From IMG/VR virus record IMGVR_UViG_3300036820_000005, positions 1-64,000 of that record: a stretch of DNA of 64,000 nt; one strand, 5' to 3'. The position numbers and the translations under genes were made by a program. The DNA is from a virus. Numbering within the stretch: the stretch's first letter is position 1; every line of letters begins with the position of its first letter. The notes beneath the pieces are model-generated. The model had not been told where the DNA came from, searched no databases, and saw only the letters and a list, made by a program, of their open reading frames with translations. Shown here piece by piece: positions 7,844 through 15,597 of this stretch.

Positions 7844-8293
7844 CTAGCTTCGCGTAACGTCCTGACGACGTGTGCGTTCGGCCAGGTTACGGAGCATTTG
7901 CTCGGCGAATTCGCGGTCTGCCGGGGCCAGCTCCTGGTAGAGGTGGAGCACCTGCAGTTCGTCATCGCCGAGTTCACCGGCCGTCGTCGCCGAATATGCG
8001 CGTCCCGCGGCGCGGAACACCATTCCTTCGGGCAAGTCAAGGTCGGCCGCGAATTGCCGCAGGATCTGGGCGGCGGGCGGTCGCTGCACGTTGCGGGTCC
8101 GCTGCTTCCACGCCCAGAGCGTCGAGTAGGGGATATCGGTTTGCTTCGCAACCTGTGCGAGGCTGCGGTAGCCGCGCTGGTCGATGAGCCAGTCCATCAG
8201 CTCACCCAGGGTGGCGGGTGCGGCGGCCGACTCGGCCTCGGGATTCGCTCCGTCGGGCTGGCGGCGGGGGCCGCCGGGGTCAGTGCGGTTCAT
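7844..8293 (-). CDS. XRE-type repressor, probable master regulator
   Basis: This 149-residue protein has a helix-turn-helix of the XRE/lambda-repressor class (about residues 35-75: YRSLAQVAKQTDIPYSTLWA) and a C-terminal helical region (EELAPADREFAEQMLRNLAE). I chose the ATG at 8293, which has GGGAGG ten bases upstream, over the ATG at 8311. It is transcribed divergently from a Cro-like gene, with TTCTAC dyads between them, the classic layout of a lysogeny or transfer switch. It is the best candidate to bind the TTCTAC sites across the element, although XRE genes at 23.4, 24.9 and 32.4 kb are alternatives. Confidence 0.8.
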   Translation of the reverse strand: MNRTDPGGPRRQPDGANPEAESAAAPATLGELMDWLIDQRGYRSLAQVAKQTDIPYSTLWAWKQRTRNVQRPPAAQILRQFAADLDLPEGMVFRAAGRAYSATTAGELGDDELQVLHLYQELAPADREFAEQMLRNLAERTRRQDVTRS

Positions 8294-8333
8294 GTGGAGA
8301 GGGCCTCCCATGTCAGCGGCGCTGCGGGCGGGT

Positions 8334-8432
8334 TTCTACAACGCCTGGATTTCTACAGAGTAGCGTAGAAATCTCTCGCCTACACCTGTGTCCAACTTGT
8401 CTCAGTTCTACAAATCGACTAGAATGTAGAAC
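8334..8432. promoter_or_regulatory. Divergent operator region of the regulator pair
   Basis: Five operator half-sites are packed here: TTCTAC at 8334-8339, the dyad 8351-8370 (TTCTAC, eight bases, GTAGAA) and the dyad GTTCTACA (8405-8412), twelve bases, TGTAGAAC (8425-8432). The last lies about 30 bases before the plus-strand Cro-like gene. The density suggests autoregulation of the repressor and control of the 8.5-12 kb operon. Confidence 0.7.
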
Positions 8433-8461
8433 AGATAATCAGTTGGAAAAGGAGGCCAGAC

Positions 8462-8755
8462 GTGCGGGTAACCGCAAGCCGCCTAGACGGCGGCCAGCCG
8501 CTGCGCGACGCCATGAAAGACGGCGGGTGGAACCGGATCACCCTCGCCGCGCGGACCCGGGAGCAGGAGATCGACCCGGACGAGCGGGGGGTCAGCCAGC
8601 AGCTCATCGCGTTCCTGTCAACAGACCGCGAGTGGGCCAGGGACACCTGCCACCCGCACTCCGCGGCCCTGATCGCCAAGGCCCTCGGCGTGCGGGAGGA
8701 CAAGCTGTTCGCCATGCCCGTTTCAGCCATGCCCGCAGTTTCTACACATAGTTGA
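8462..8755 (+). CDS. Small Cro-like HTH protein
   Basis: This 97-residue protein has a helix-turn-helix-like core (NRITLAARTREQEID followed by a region ending AALIAKALGVREDKLF), typical of small XRE/Cro proteins. The GTG at 8462 follows AAAGGAGG by seven bases. It is the first plus-strand gene, divergent from the repressor, and heads the recombination operon. Confidence 0.65.
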   Translation: MRVTASRLDGGQPLRDAMKDGGWNRITLAARTREQEIDPDERGVSQQLIAFLSTDREWARDTCHPHSAALIAKALGVREDKLFAMPVSAMPAVSTHS

Positions 8756-8794
8756 ATTTATCTCTCCGTTACGTAGAAAAGTCAAGAGGTGAAT

Positions 8795-9940
8795 ATGACC
8801 GCCGGAACCACGGCACCCCCGCAGGTGCCGGAAACTGTCCCGTCCGTCCCGTCCGTCCCCGCCGAGCTGGCCGCGCCCGCCAAGGGCGGCAAGAAGCGAA
8901 AGCACCGCAAGAACCGCAGGTGGAAGCGCGGGGAGCCGACACCGCGGCTGAACAAGGCCGTCTCCCGGCTCCAGGCCGATCTGCCATCGGTCGCCAAGGG
9001 CCAGGACGGCAAGATCAACTACGAGGACAAGCAGGGCAACGCCGCCTCGTACGGCTACAAGTACGCGGACCTCGCCTCCGTCACCGACGCGATAAAGGCG
9101 CTGCTCGGCAAGCACGGTCTCGCCTACATCTGCCAGGTACACCGCGACCCGGCCGACAAGCGGCACCTGATCATGACCTGCACGCTCGCGCACGAGTCCG
9201 GTGAGGAGCGGACAGGCGACTGGTACGTCGGCCCGGCCGACTGGGCGGCGCAGAAGCTCGGCGGCCGGATCACCTACGGCCGCCGCTACCAGCTCGGATG
9301 CCTGTCCGGCGTCGTCGCCGAGCACGACGACGACGGCGCCGACGACCGGCGCTCCTACGACCGCGGCGGTCCCGGTGCTGCATTCGACCAGGCCGGCCGC
9401 CAGCGTCCCAGCCGGAACGGCAGCGGCCAGCAGGGCGCCGGCGAGATCGACAAGGTGGCGCAGAGCATCACCCAGGCCGCGCTCAGGATCGCCGCCGACC
9501 CGAACAAGACCGTCGCCGACCTGGAAGTCTTCGAGAAGCAGATAGCCGGTAAAGGCAAGCTCGACGCGCCCGTCCCGAACCCGTTCGGCGACGGCCTGGT
9601 GAAGGCCAGGGACGTCCTCCGCGAGGCCAGGAAGCGGATGGAAGCCGACCCGTCCGGGCACGGCGCCAGCCCCGCGGCCGACCAGGACGCTGACAACGCC
9701 GCCGCCGCCGGAGAACAGGACGCCGAGCACGCGTGGGTCGCCCGGTTCCTCGGCTCCCTCGACGGCCTGACCAGCGAGCAGATCACCGGCAAGCGGCCCG
9801 AGATCGCCCAGGCTGTCCGCGACAAGGTCATCACCCCGCAGGTAGCGACGGAAGTGTCCGCCGACCTGAACCGGATCCGCCGCGAACGCGAGGAGTCCGA
9901 GCAGGCCGTGCAGGACCAGGAAGCGGCGGCAGAGTCATGA
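8795..9940 (+). CDS. ERF-family single-strand annealing protein
   Basis: This 381-residue protein matches the ERF recombinase superfamily (phage P22 Erf), which anneals complementary single strands in phage recombination and circularisation. The core at about residues 65-190 shows the family pattern: YGYKYADLASVTDAIK, later GDWYVGPADWAAQKLGGRITYGRRY and an acidic DDDGADD end. A Lys/Arg-rich N-terminus precedes it and a low-complexity linker and helical C-terminal domain follow. The ATG at 8795 has AAGAGG five bases upstream. TTCTAC at 8740 and GTAGAA at 8773 flank the start region, so it may have its own promoter. Confidence 0.85.
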   Translation: MTAGTTAPPQVPETVPSVPSVPAELAAPAKGGKKRKHRKNRRWKRGEPTPRLNKAVSRLQADLPSVAKGQDGKINYEDKQGNAASYGYKYADLASVTDAIKALLGKHGLAYICQVHRDPADKRHLIMTCTLAHESGEERTGDWYVGPADWAAQKLGGRITYGRRYQLGCLSGVVAEHDDDGADDRRSYDRGGPGAAFDQAGRQRPSRNGSGQQGAGEIDKVAQSITQAALRIAADPNKTVADLEVFEKQIAGKGKLDAPVPNPFGDGLVKARDVLREARKRMEADPSGHGASPAADQDADNAAAAGEQDAEHAWVARFLGSLDGLTSEQITGKRPEIAQAVRDKVITPQVATEVSADLNRIRREREESEQAVQDQEAAAES

Positions 9941-10608
9941 CCGCAGACCAGGACGCCCAGCCGGAACCCACGGCCGGTGACGTAGCGGCCGTGGAGCAGC
10001 CCGCGGACCTGCCGGAAATCGAGAGGAGGGCGCAGGCGTTCGGTGTCCGCCTGCTGGTCCTGGACCAGCAGGTGCTCCGCGCCAAGCAGGCCTACGACGC
10101 CGCGTGCAGGGAGGCGTACGGGGACTTCGCCCGGCTCCGCAACGCGGGCATCCCGCAGGTAGCCCCGGATCTCGGCCAGGGCCGGGCAGGCCTGTTCTCG
10201 CTGCTCTCGGGCGGCAAGACGACCGTCCCCGACGAGGACGAGCTGCTGCTGCTGTACGCGGTCAACAGCCCCGGCGACCTGGAGGACCGCGTCCTGCCTG
10301 CAGCGTTCGGCGACGACCGGGTGATCAAGTTGCTTAGGGAACACTTTCCCGAGTTCGTCGAGGTCCGCATCAAGCCGGCAGTCCGCGCCGACATCGACAA
10401 GGAGATCGACAGGCGGAACGGCTGGGTGCCGACGCCCGGTACCGGCGAGCTGGTGAAGGTAGCCGAGGTCACCCCCCGCGACGCCAACGGGAAATTCCAG
10501 CTCCGGCCCGACGCCCGCGTCCAGCAGATGATCACGGCCGCTATCGAGTCGGGCCGCATCACCGAAGACGGCCAGCTCATCGAGCCGTCAGAAAGCGAGG
10601 AGAAGTGA
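9937..10608 (+). CDS. Unknown protein between annealing protein and helicase
   Basis: This 223-residue protein overlaps the ERF stop codon by ATGA. An acidic N-terminus is followed by a helical segment (residues 25-65, LPEIERRAQAFGVRLLVLDQ) and a mixed domain with LLLYAVNSPGDLEDR. No family is recognised. Its place between two recombination genes suggests a partner in DNA processing, such as a nuclease or nuclease inhibitor; this is inference. Confidence 0.6.
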   Translation: MTADQDAQPEPTAGDVAAVEQPADLPEIERRAQAFGVRLLVLDQQVLRAKQAYDAACREAYGDFARLRNAGIPQVAPDLGQGRAGLFSLLSGGKTTVPDEDELLLLYAVNSPGDLEDRVLPAAFGDDRVIKLLREHFPEFVEVRIKPAVRADIDKEIDRRNGWVPTPGTGELVKVAEVTPRDANGKFQLRPDARVQQMITAAIESGRITEDGQLIEPSESEEK

Positions 10609-12065
10609 CCGCCGCCCTCAGCCCCACCGGGGAGCAGCAGGAGATCCTTGACACGTTCCCCTGCGACGGCAACCTGGTCATCGCAGCCAGGGCCGGGACC
10701 GGTAAGACCGCCACGCTGCAGATGCTCGCCGAGTCGACCCGGCACCGGGGGAAGTACATCGCATACAACAAGGCCCCTGTCGTTGAGGCTAGGGCCAGGT
10801 TCCCCAAGAACGTCGATTGCACGACGGCTCACGCGCTGGCGTACCGGCCGGTCGGCGTGAAGTACAAGGACCGGCTCGACGCGGAGCGGGTGCCGCTCGC
10901 GAAGGCCGCCCGGATCCTGCAGATCAACTACGCGGTGACGTTTGACGACAAGGTGCTCCAGCCCGCGCAGGTTGCCCGGCTGGCGATGGAGACGGTGGAG
11001 CGGTTCTGCCACTCGGCCGACCCGGAGCTAGGGAAGTGGCACGTGCCCGTAGTGGCCGGGCTAGACGGCGACGCCCATAAGGCAGCGGTCCGCCAGGCAG
11101 TGTTCCCGCTGGCCGTGCGGGTGTGGGACGACCTGCAGAAGACCAGGGGCGAGTTCCGGTTCACCCCCGACCACTTCCTGAAGATCTGGGCACTCGGCAA
11201 CCCGGTGATCTCCGGCGACTTCGCCCTGTACGACGAGGCCCAGGATGCCGACCGGGTGATGCTCGGCGTGATGCTCCTGCAGGGCTTGAAGGTGGTCGCG
11301 GTCGGCGACCCGTGCCAGGCGATCTACGGCTGGCGCGGCGCGGTCGACGCGCTCGACCAGTTCGACGCGAAGCACCGGCTGTACCTCGCCAAGTCGTTCC
11401 GGTTCGACCAGCTGATCGCGGACGAGGGAAACGTATGGCTGCAGCTGCTGGGCGCTGAGCCGCTGGTCACGGGAGTGAGCAAGACCCCGTCGACTGTCGG
11501 TCCGCTGGACTTGCCGCGGGCCATCCTGTGCCGCACGAATGGCGGGGCGATGAGCGCGGTGCTCGGGCAGATGGCGCAGCACCGCCGGGTATACCTGGTC
11601 GGCGGCGGCGAGGATATCCGCCGGTTTGCTGAGGCGGCGATCGACCTGAAGGCCGGACGGACTACGACTCACCCGGAGCTGTGCGCGTTCCTGAACTGGG
11701 GTCAGGTCCAGGAGTATGTCGCCGAGGCACATGACGGCAAAGAGCTGAAGGTGTCCGTCGACCTGATCGACCGTTACGGCCCGGACATGATCATCGCGAC
11801 GGTGGGCCGGCTCGCATGGAAGCCCGACCGCGCTGACGTGACGGTCGCTACGGCCCACAGGACGAAGGGGCTGGAGTTCGAGTCGGTCCAGATCGGCAGT
11901 GACTTCCACGAGCCGGAGGAGACCGAGGACGGCGGGCTGGGGGAGTGGTCCCGTGAGGAGCTGATGCTGAACTACGTCGCCATGACCAGGGCGAAGCGGG
12001 CGCTCGACCTGGGCGGCCTGGCGGGGGGCCGCAAGTACCTCAAGACCCCTTCGCTATGCCCGTGA
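10605..12065 (+). CDS. UvrD/Rep-type SF1 helicase
   Basis: This 486-residue protein shows superfamily 1A helicase motifs in order: Walker A ARAGTGKTA (28-36), motif II DEAQD (210-214, in place of the usual DE-x-D), motif III VGDPCQAIYGWRGA, a region with ATAHRTKGLEFESV (motif V-like) and motif VI VAMTRAKRAL near the end. It would unwind DNA during replication or recombination of the element. The GTG start at 10605 overlaps the preceding stop codon. It is shorter than chromosomal UvrD/PcrA (about 700 residues) and close to phage-borne versions. Confidence 0.88.
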   Translation: MTAALSPTGEQQEILDTFPCDGNLVIAARAGTGKTATLQMLAESTRHRGKYIAYNKAPVVEARARFPKNVDCTTAHALAYRPVGVKYKDRLDAERVPLAKAARILQINYAVTFDDKVLQPAQVARLAMETVERFCHSADPELGKWHVPVVAGLDGDAHKAAVRQAVFPLAVRVWDDLQKTRGEFRFTPDHFLKIWALGNPVISGDFALYDEAQDADRVMLGVMLLQGLKVVAVGDPCQAIYGWRGAVDALDQFDAKHRLYLAKSFRFDQLIADEGNVWLQLLGAEPLVTGVSKTPSTVGPLDLPRAILCRTNGGAMSAVLGQMAQHRRVYLVGGGEDIRRFAEAAIDLKAGRTTTHPELCAFLNWGQVQEYVAEAHDGKELKVSVDLIDRYGPDMIIATVGRLAWKPDRADVTVATAHRTKGLEFESVQIGSDFHEPEETEDGGLGEWSREELMLNYVAMTRAKRALDLGGLAGGRKYLKTPSLCP

Positions 12066-12094
12066 CTTCTACATAGTGTAGAAGTATGTTCTAC
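12066..12094 (+). promoter_or_regulatory. Perfect operator dyad upstream of HTH gene
   Basis: CTTCTACATAGTGTAGAAG (12066-12084) is a perfect eight-base dyad with a three-base centre, followed by another TTCTACG at 12089-12095. The same three-base-centre form recurs at 32026-32042. It overlaps the promoter region of the next gene. Confidence 0.65.
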
Positions 12095-12107
12095 GAAAGG
12101 AGGGAGC

Positions 12108-12518
12108 ATGGGGCGCGGCCCGAAAGGGAAGGGCACCCGGGCCAGGCTGGACGACCTGGCCTGGGCCGACTGCACGCTCGAGGAAATGTCGGCGGCCTCC
12201 GGGCTGGCCGTCGACAGGATCGACCGGCTGTACGACGACCCTGTCTCAGCCAGTGCGGCCGAAGTCCAGGCGCTGCTCCGGGCACACCGGCTGCTGTGCC
12301 CGGACGTCGACGAGATGCTGGTCGAACGGTTCATCGCCGGGGACCCGCCGCCGGATTGCCGGCCGAACATCCCGGAGCGCCGCGAGATCGTCCGGCAGCT
12401 GTTCCTGAACCGGTGGTCGCACCGGGAGATCGCCCAGCGGGTCTGCACTAACCACCGGACGGTCGACCGGATCCTCAACGAGCTCGGCCTCACCGAGGAC
12501 CGGCGGGTGACCGGATGA
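12108..12518 (+). CDS. HTH protein
   Basis: This 136-residue protein ends in a helix-turn-helix (about 95-130: RWSHREIAQRVCTNHRTVDRI) like that of sigma-factor region 4 or Trp-repressor-type proteins, and has a second HTH-like stretch near residues 20-45. The start follows AAAGGAGG. It lies directly behind the perfect operator dyad, so it is likely a repressor-controlled regulator of the following cluster. Confidence 0.7.
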   Translation: MGRGPKGKGTRARLDDLAWADCTLEEMSAASGLAVDRIDRLYDDPVSASAAEVQALLRAHRLLCPDVDEMLVERFIAGDPPPDCRPNIPERREIVRQLFLNRWSHREIAQRVCTNHRTVDRILNELGLTEDRRVTG

Positions 12519-12601
12519 GCCAGCGGCCGGGCGGGACCGGCGATCCGCGCAACCTCCAGACGCTCTGCCAGCCCTGCAACTCGCGGAAGCGGGACCGGTA
12601 G
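12515..12601 (+). pseudogene. Orphan C-terminal fragment of an HNH nuclease
   Basis: A 28-residue reading frame overlaps the previous stop by ATGA and encodes NLQTLCQPCNSRKRDR, the tail of an HNH endonuclease (N-L-Q-x-L-C-x-x-C-N-x-x-K). The first half of the domain, including the catalytic His, is missing. It is either a relic of a deleted HNH gene or a retained micro-protein. Confidence 0.6.
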
Positions 12602-12603
12602 CG

Positions 12604-13227
12604 ATGGAAGACGGGCTGAGGAGACGGACATCCCGGTCGTTTAGCCAGGTCCCCGAAGACCTGATCTGCGACCAGCGGGTTACCGACCGGGGTGTCCGTC
12701 TGTGGGCTCTCCTCGACCGGTGCTGCAAGGGCATCACGGTGTCCATGCCCACGCGGCAGATGCTAGCGATCCTTCTAGGCTGCTCGCTTCGCAGCCTGGA
12801 CTACGCGATGGCGTCTCTGCTGGACAACGGGTGGATCACGCGGCAAAGCGGACGCCGGGAAGGCCGCCCGAGCATCTATGAGCTGATCGAGGACACGCCT
12901 GAGGGGTGCGCAAAATCTTGCGCACCCCTGGCTCGCAACGGGTTGCAGTCCCCCTTGCAAAATGTTGCAGCCCTCAAGCCGGTTAACCAGCGGAAACACG
13001 GGGCTGAGAGTAAGAGAGAAAACCCCCCTACCCCCCCGACTGGCGTCGGGGGGAACCGCGATCACCACGGCCAGCACAAACGGTGCCGCCTCTGCGGGAC
13101 AGCCGGACGGCCGAAGTGTGACCCGGAGAGTCCTCTGCGGCTGAGCGAGCGGTGCCGGGCTGGCGACGGGCCGAACTGCGCCTGGCGCGACTGCGAGTGT
13201 CCGCACCACCCAGGGAGGCCGTCATGA
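12604..13227 (+). CDS. Winged-helix protein, possible replication initiator
   Basis: This 207-residue protein has an N-terminal winged helix-turn-helix (residues 20-95; MPTRQMLAILLGCSLRSLDYA, wing GRREGRPSIYEL) of the kind found in plasmid and phage replication initiators and primosomal DnaD-like proteins. A Pro/Asn-rich linker leads to a C-terminal Cys cluster (CRLCG, CAWRDCECPHH) that probably binds zinc. Its place behind the ERF and helicase genes supports a replication role. Confidence 0.6.
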   Translation: MEDGLRRRTSRSFSQVPEDLICDQRVTDRGVRLWALLDRCCKGITVSMPTRQMLAILLGCSLRSLDYAMASLLDNGWITRQSGRREGRPSIYELIEDTPEGCAKSCAPLARNGLQSPLQNVAALKPVNQRKHGAESKRENPPTPPTGVGGNRDHHGQHKRCRLCGTAGRPKCDPESPLRLSERCRAGDGPNCAWRDCECPHHPGRPS

Positions 13228-13706
13228 CCCATCCTCCGGTCTGTTCTGCCGGGTCTGAGCTGGTCGACCTGGTGGTGACGATGCGCGGCTGGGACTACGA
13301 CGAGATCTGGCGCGTGATCGGGATCTGCCAGGGGAACGGGTGGCGATTCTCCCAGATCGCCCTGGAAATGACCCGTCTCGCCATCATCAGCGGCACCCAG
13401 CCCAAGCAGCTGACCGGCACGCTGTTGCCGCGGCAGCGGAAACGCGCCCCCGTGGCCGACGTCCACCCGGCAACCGGGAAACTCGTCGTCCTGGCTCTCC
13501 AGATGCGGCACGACTGGGAGGAAGCGCAGCTCCGCCGCGCGCTTGCAGTGTGCCACCGGTCAGGCTGGCCGTTCGCTCAGGCCGCGCTTGAGCTGGTGCA
13601 GCTCGCGACGATCCCGGACAGCGAGCCGCGCGACCTGGAAGCAGCCGCCGCCAGCCCGTTCTCGCGGTGGACCACCGCCAGCCGGCGGTCGGCGCGACGT
13701 GGGTAG
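13224..13706 (+). CDS. Protein with two tandem helical repeats
   Basis: This 160-residue protein contains an internal duplication. Residues about 20-58 (MRGWDYDEIWRVIGICQGNG...) and about 95-135 (MRHDWEEAQLRRALAVCHRSG...) align closely, each ending W-x-F-x-Q-A/I-A-L-E-L/M. No family is recognised; the repeat could form a symmetric helical DNA- or protein-binding module. Start ATG at 13224 follows GGGAGG and overlaps the previous stop. Confidence 0.65.
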   Translation: MTHPPVCSAGSELVDLVVTMRGWDYDEIWRVIGICQGNGWRFSQIALEMTRLAIISGTQPKQLTGTLLPRQRKRAPVADVHPATGKLVVLALQMRHDWEEAQLRRALAVCHRSGWPFAQAALELVQLATIPDSEPRDLEAAAASPFSRWTTASRRSARRG

Positions 13707-14241
13707 GGTGCCGACCCGGCAGGAGTACCGGGAGATGGTCGACGAGGCCGCCGCCGAGGTGGAGGAGCTGGTGAACCTCCCGCCGGACACGCCGCGGGCC
13801 GTGAACCGGCTGGCGGGCGGGCAGCTCGGCCGGAAAGAGCCGAAGCTCGCACGCAAGTCTCGCCTCGCCCGGGCGCATTCGCCGAAGCGGCGCACCCGGC
13901 CGGGCGCCCTGGTCAAGGAATCCGAGTTCCAGGAAATGCGTCAGATGGTGTTCGAGCGGGCCGGGCAGCGGTGCGAGAAATGCGGGAAACACCGCGGCGA
14001 GGTGGGGGTTCTACACGCCCACCACCGGCAGCTCCTGTCCCGGTCCGGGGAGGACCGGCCCGCGAACCTGGCCTCGCTCTGCCCGGAGTGCCACGAATGG
14101 TGCCACCGCAACGTCCTGGCTGCCACCGGGCTTGGCTTTATCGTCCCATCGAGAGCCGACCCGGCGCGGCGCGGGATGCACCTGCACGACGGCCGGCTGG
14201 TCCTCCTCGACGACCAGGGCGGCTACGCCCTAGCCGCCTGA
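13699..14241 (+). CDS. HNH endonuclease
   Basis: This protein of about 180 residues ends in an HNH nuclease domain: C-x-x-C (CEKCGK), then LHAHHRQLLSRSGEDRPANL, then C-x-x-C-H (CPECHEWCHRN). The N-terminal half is basic and helical. GTG at 13699 overlaps the upstream stop; GTG 13708 and ATG 13735 are possible alternatives. Small HNH enzymes in such clusters cut DNA during packaging, homing or recombination; the exact role is open. Confidence 0.75.
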   Translation: MGRVPTRQEYREMVDEAAAEVEELVNLPPDTPRAVNRLAGGQLGRKEPKLARKSRLARAHSPKRRTRPGALVKESEFQEMRQMVFERAGQRCEKCGKHRGEVGVLHAHHRQLLSRSGEDRPANLASLCPECHEWCHRNVLAATGLGFIVPSRADPARRGMHLHDGRLVLLDDQGGYALAA

Positions 14242-14263
14242 CCAGAGCGAAAAGCGGGGAACT

Positions 14264-14977
14264 GTGACTGAGATCGCCGAGCGTGTCGCTGCATCCATCG
14301 ACCTGACATCCGCGCCGCTGCGCGACGTCGAGAACTACATCGCGCCCCGGCTCCGCGGGTTCGTCGAGGCCGGGTTCGCGCTGCTGGCGGTCAGGGAGAG
14401 ACGCCTGTACCTCCAGGGCGGGTTCGACACGTTCGACGCCTACTGCCGGGTGCGGTGGGGGATCGAGGAACGCCACGCCCGCCACATGTGCGACGCCGCC
14501 CAGGTCGCCCACATCACCGCCGGTTCTACTGGCGGAACAGCTGTTCAGACGGTAGAGAACGAGGCGCAGGCGCGGGAACTGGCACCGCTGCTCGGCAAGC
14601 CCGACCAGCTGATCGACGTCTGGCAGAGGACCGTCGAGCGGGCCGAGCAGACCGGCGTGCTGGTCACCGGGCCGCTGATCCGCCAGGTCCGCCGCGAGCA
14701 TGAGCGCCTGCAGGCCTCCCCGCAGCCCCGGCCCGCCCCGGCGCCGCGGGTGACCCCGCCGCCGGCGCGGCCGGTCCCCGTGGTGATCCCGCCCGACGCG
14801 AACCGCATGTTCGGCCTGCTCACCCAGGCGGCTGAGGAGGCCAGGTCGCTCGGCGGCGCCGACCTGGTCCGCGTGAACGGCATCCCGGCCAGCGTGCTGT
14901 CGGCCTGGGCTGCCGGGTACGACGACGTCGCAGCCCTGTGCACCGCGCTCGCGGGAGCGTGCCGGGACCAGGCGTGA
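14264..14977 (+). CDS. Plasmid/phage-type DNA-binding protein
   Basis: This 237-residue protein resembles a family common on actinobacterial plasmids and phages that has the pattern L-Y-x-x-G-G-F-D-T-F-D-x-Y-C-R-x-R-W-G followed by an HTH-like ERHARHMCDAAQV. A helical middle is followed by a Pro-rich linker (about 150-172) and a second helical domain. It is likely a sequence-specific DNA-binding factor in replication or partition. The GTG start has AAGCGGGG upstream. Confidence 0.6.
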   Translation: MTEIAERVAASIDLTSAPLRDVENYIAPRLRGFVEAGFALLAVRERRLYLQGGFDTFDAYCRVRWGIEERHARHMCDAAQVAHITAGSTGGTAVQTVENEAQARELAPLLGKPDQLIDVWQRTVERAEQTGVLVTGPLIRQVRREHERLQASPQPRPAPAPRVTPPPARPVPVVIPPDANRMFGLLTQAAEEARSLGGADLVRVNGIPASVLSAWAAGYDDVAALCTALAGACRDQA

Positions 14978-15384
14978 CCCTGCCCGCCTGGATGAAAGCG
15001 GCGGCCTGCATCCCCTACATTGCGGCAGGCCGGGACCTGTGGCACCCCGACGAGGACCTGCCGTCCCGTGCCCGGGCCGCCATGTACGAGGAGGCCCGCA
15101 CCGTCTGCGCGGGCTGCCCCGTCCAGGTTCAGTGCGGCCGCCGCGGCCTGGTGCTGCTGGCCACTGAGGGGCTGGACAGCAGCATGTACGGCGGGATGAC
15201 CCCGGACGAGCTGCGGGGCCTGGCACGCGCGCTCGGCCTGCCGTCCCGCAAGGTCGCCCAGCACGGCACCCGCGCCTGCTACGTGAACAACAACTGCGGC
15301 AGGCCGGAATGCACCGAGGCGAACACCCGGTACGAGTCCGACCGGCGCGCGCAGAAGGCATTCCGCAACCGCGCAAATCCGTAG
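14974..15384 (+). CDS. WhiB-like iron-sulfur regulator with extra Cys domain
   Basis: This 136-residue protein has the four cluster-binding cysteines of the actinobacterial WhiB family (Cys12, Cys45, Cys48, Cys54) and the following turn MYGGMTPDELR (usual GVWGG). These proteins bind a 4Fe-4S cluster and act with the primary sigma factor. Unlike a normal WhiB it continues with a second motif, HGTRACYVNNNCGRPEC, a Cys/His signature seen in small actinophage proteins. It overlaps the preceding stop (GTGA). Confidence 0.85.
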   Translation: MTLPAWMKAAACIPYIAAGRDLWHPDEDLPSRARAAMYEEARTVCAGCPVQVQCGRRGLVLLATEGLDSSMYGGMTPDELRGLARALGLPSRKVAQHGTRACYVNNNCGRPECTEANTRYESDRRAQKAFRNRANP

Positions 15385-15586
15385 AAATTCAGCGGCCATT
15401 CTCTTGTCTACCTGGCGTTTTCTACATAGGATTAATGAAAGTTCTACATAAGCCAGGTGGCCGCCGCGTCCAACCGCTAGCTGAGATGCCCGGTGGCTGT
15501 TCCCGCAGGCCACCGGGCATTTTCTACGGATTCCACTTGTCGTAGAGTTCTACGTTTCATAGGATTTAATTACACACTATGTAGAA
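15381..15586 (+). promoter_or_regulatory. Operator-rich promoter gap
   Basis: Six operator half-sites occur here: GTAGAA at 15381 and 15581, and TTCTAC at 15420, 15442, 15522 and 15548. The sequence is markedly AT-richer than its surroundings. The gap separates the recombination cluster from the DNA-modification cluster. Confidence 0.6.
15487..15523 (+). terminator. Rho-independent terminator
   Basis: An 11-pair perfect stem (TGCCCGGTGGC at 15487-15497, complement at 15509-15519, 11-base loop) is followed by TTTT (15520-15523). It ends the operon that closes with the WhiB-like gene. A TTCTAC site overlaps the T-run. Confidence 0.8.
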
Positions 15587-15597
15587 AGGAGTTGCCC

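Noticed and set aside
7456-7857. 133-codon plus-strand frame in the 7.1-7.8 kb gap
   Set aside because: Composition is unlike neighbouring genes, the frame overlaps a better coding signal on the other strand, and it has no ribosome binding site.
10092-11012. 306-codon minus-strand frame at 10-11 kb
   Set aside because: Antisense of two genes with intact coding signals, one of them the helicase with all motifs on the plus strand.
14138-15376. 412-codon minus-strand frame
   Set aside because: Antisense of the WhiB-like and preceding genes; Arg/Gly/Pro-rich with no domain.
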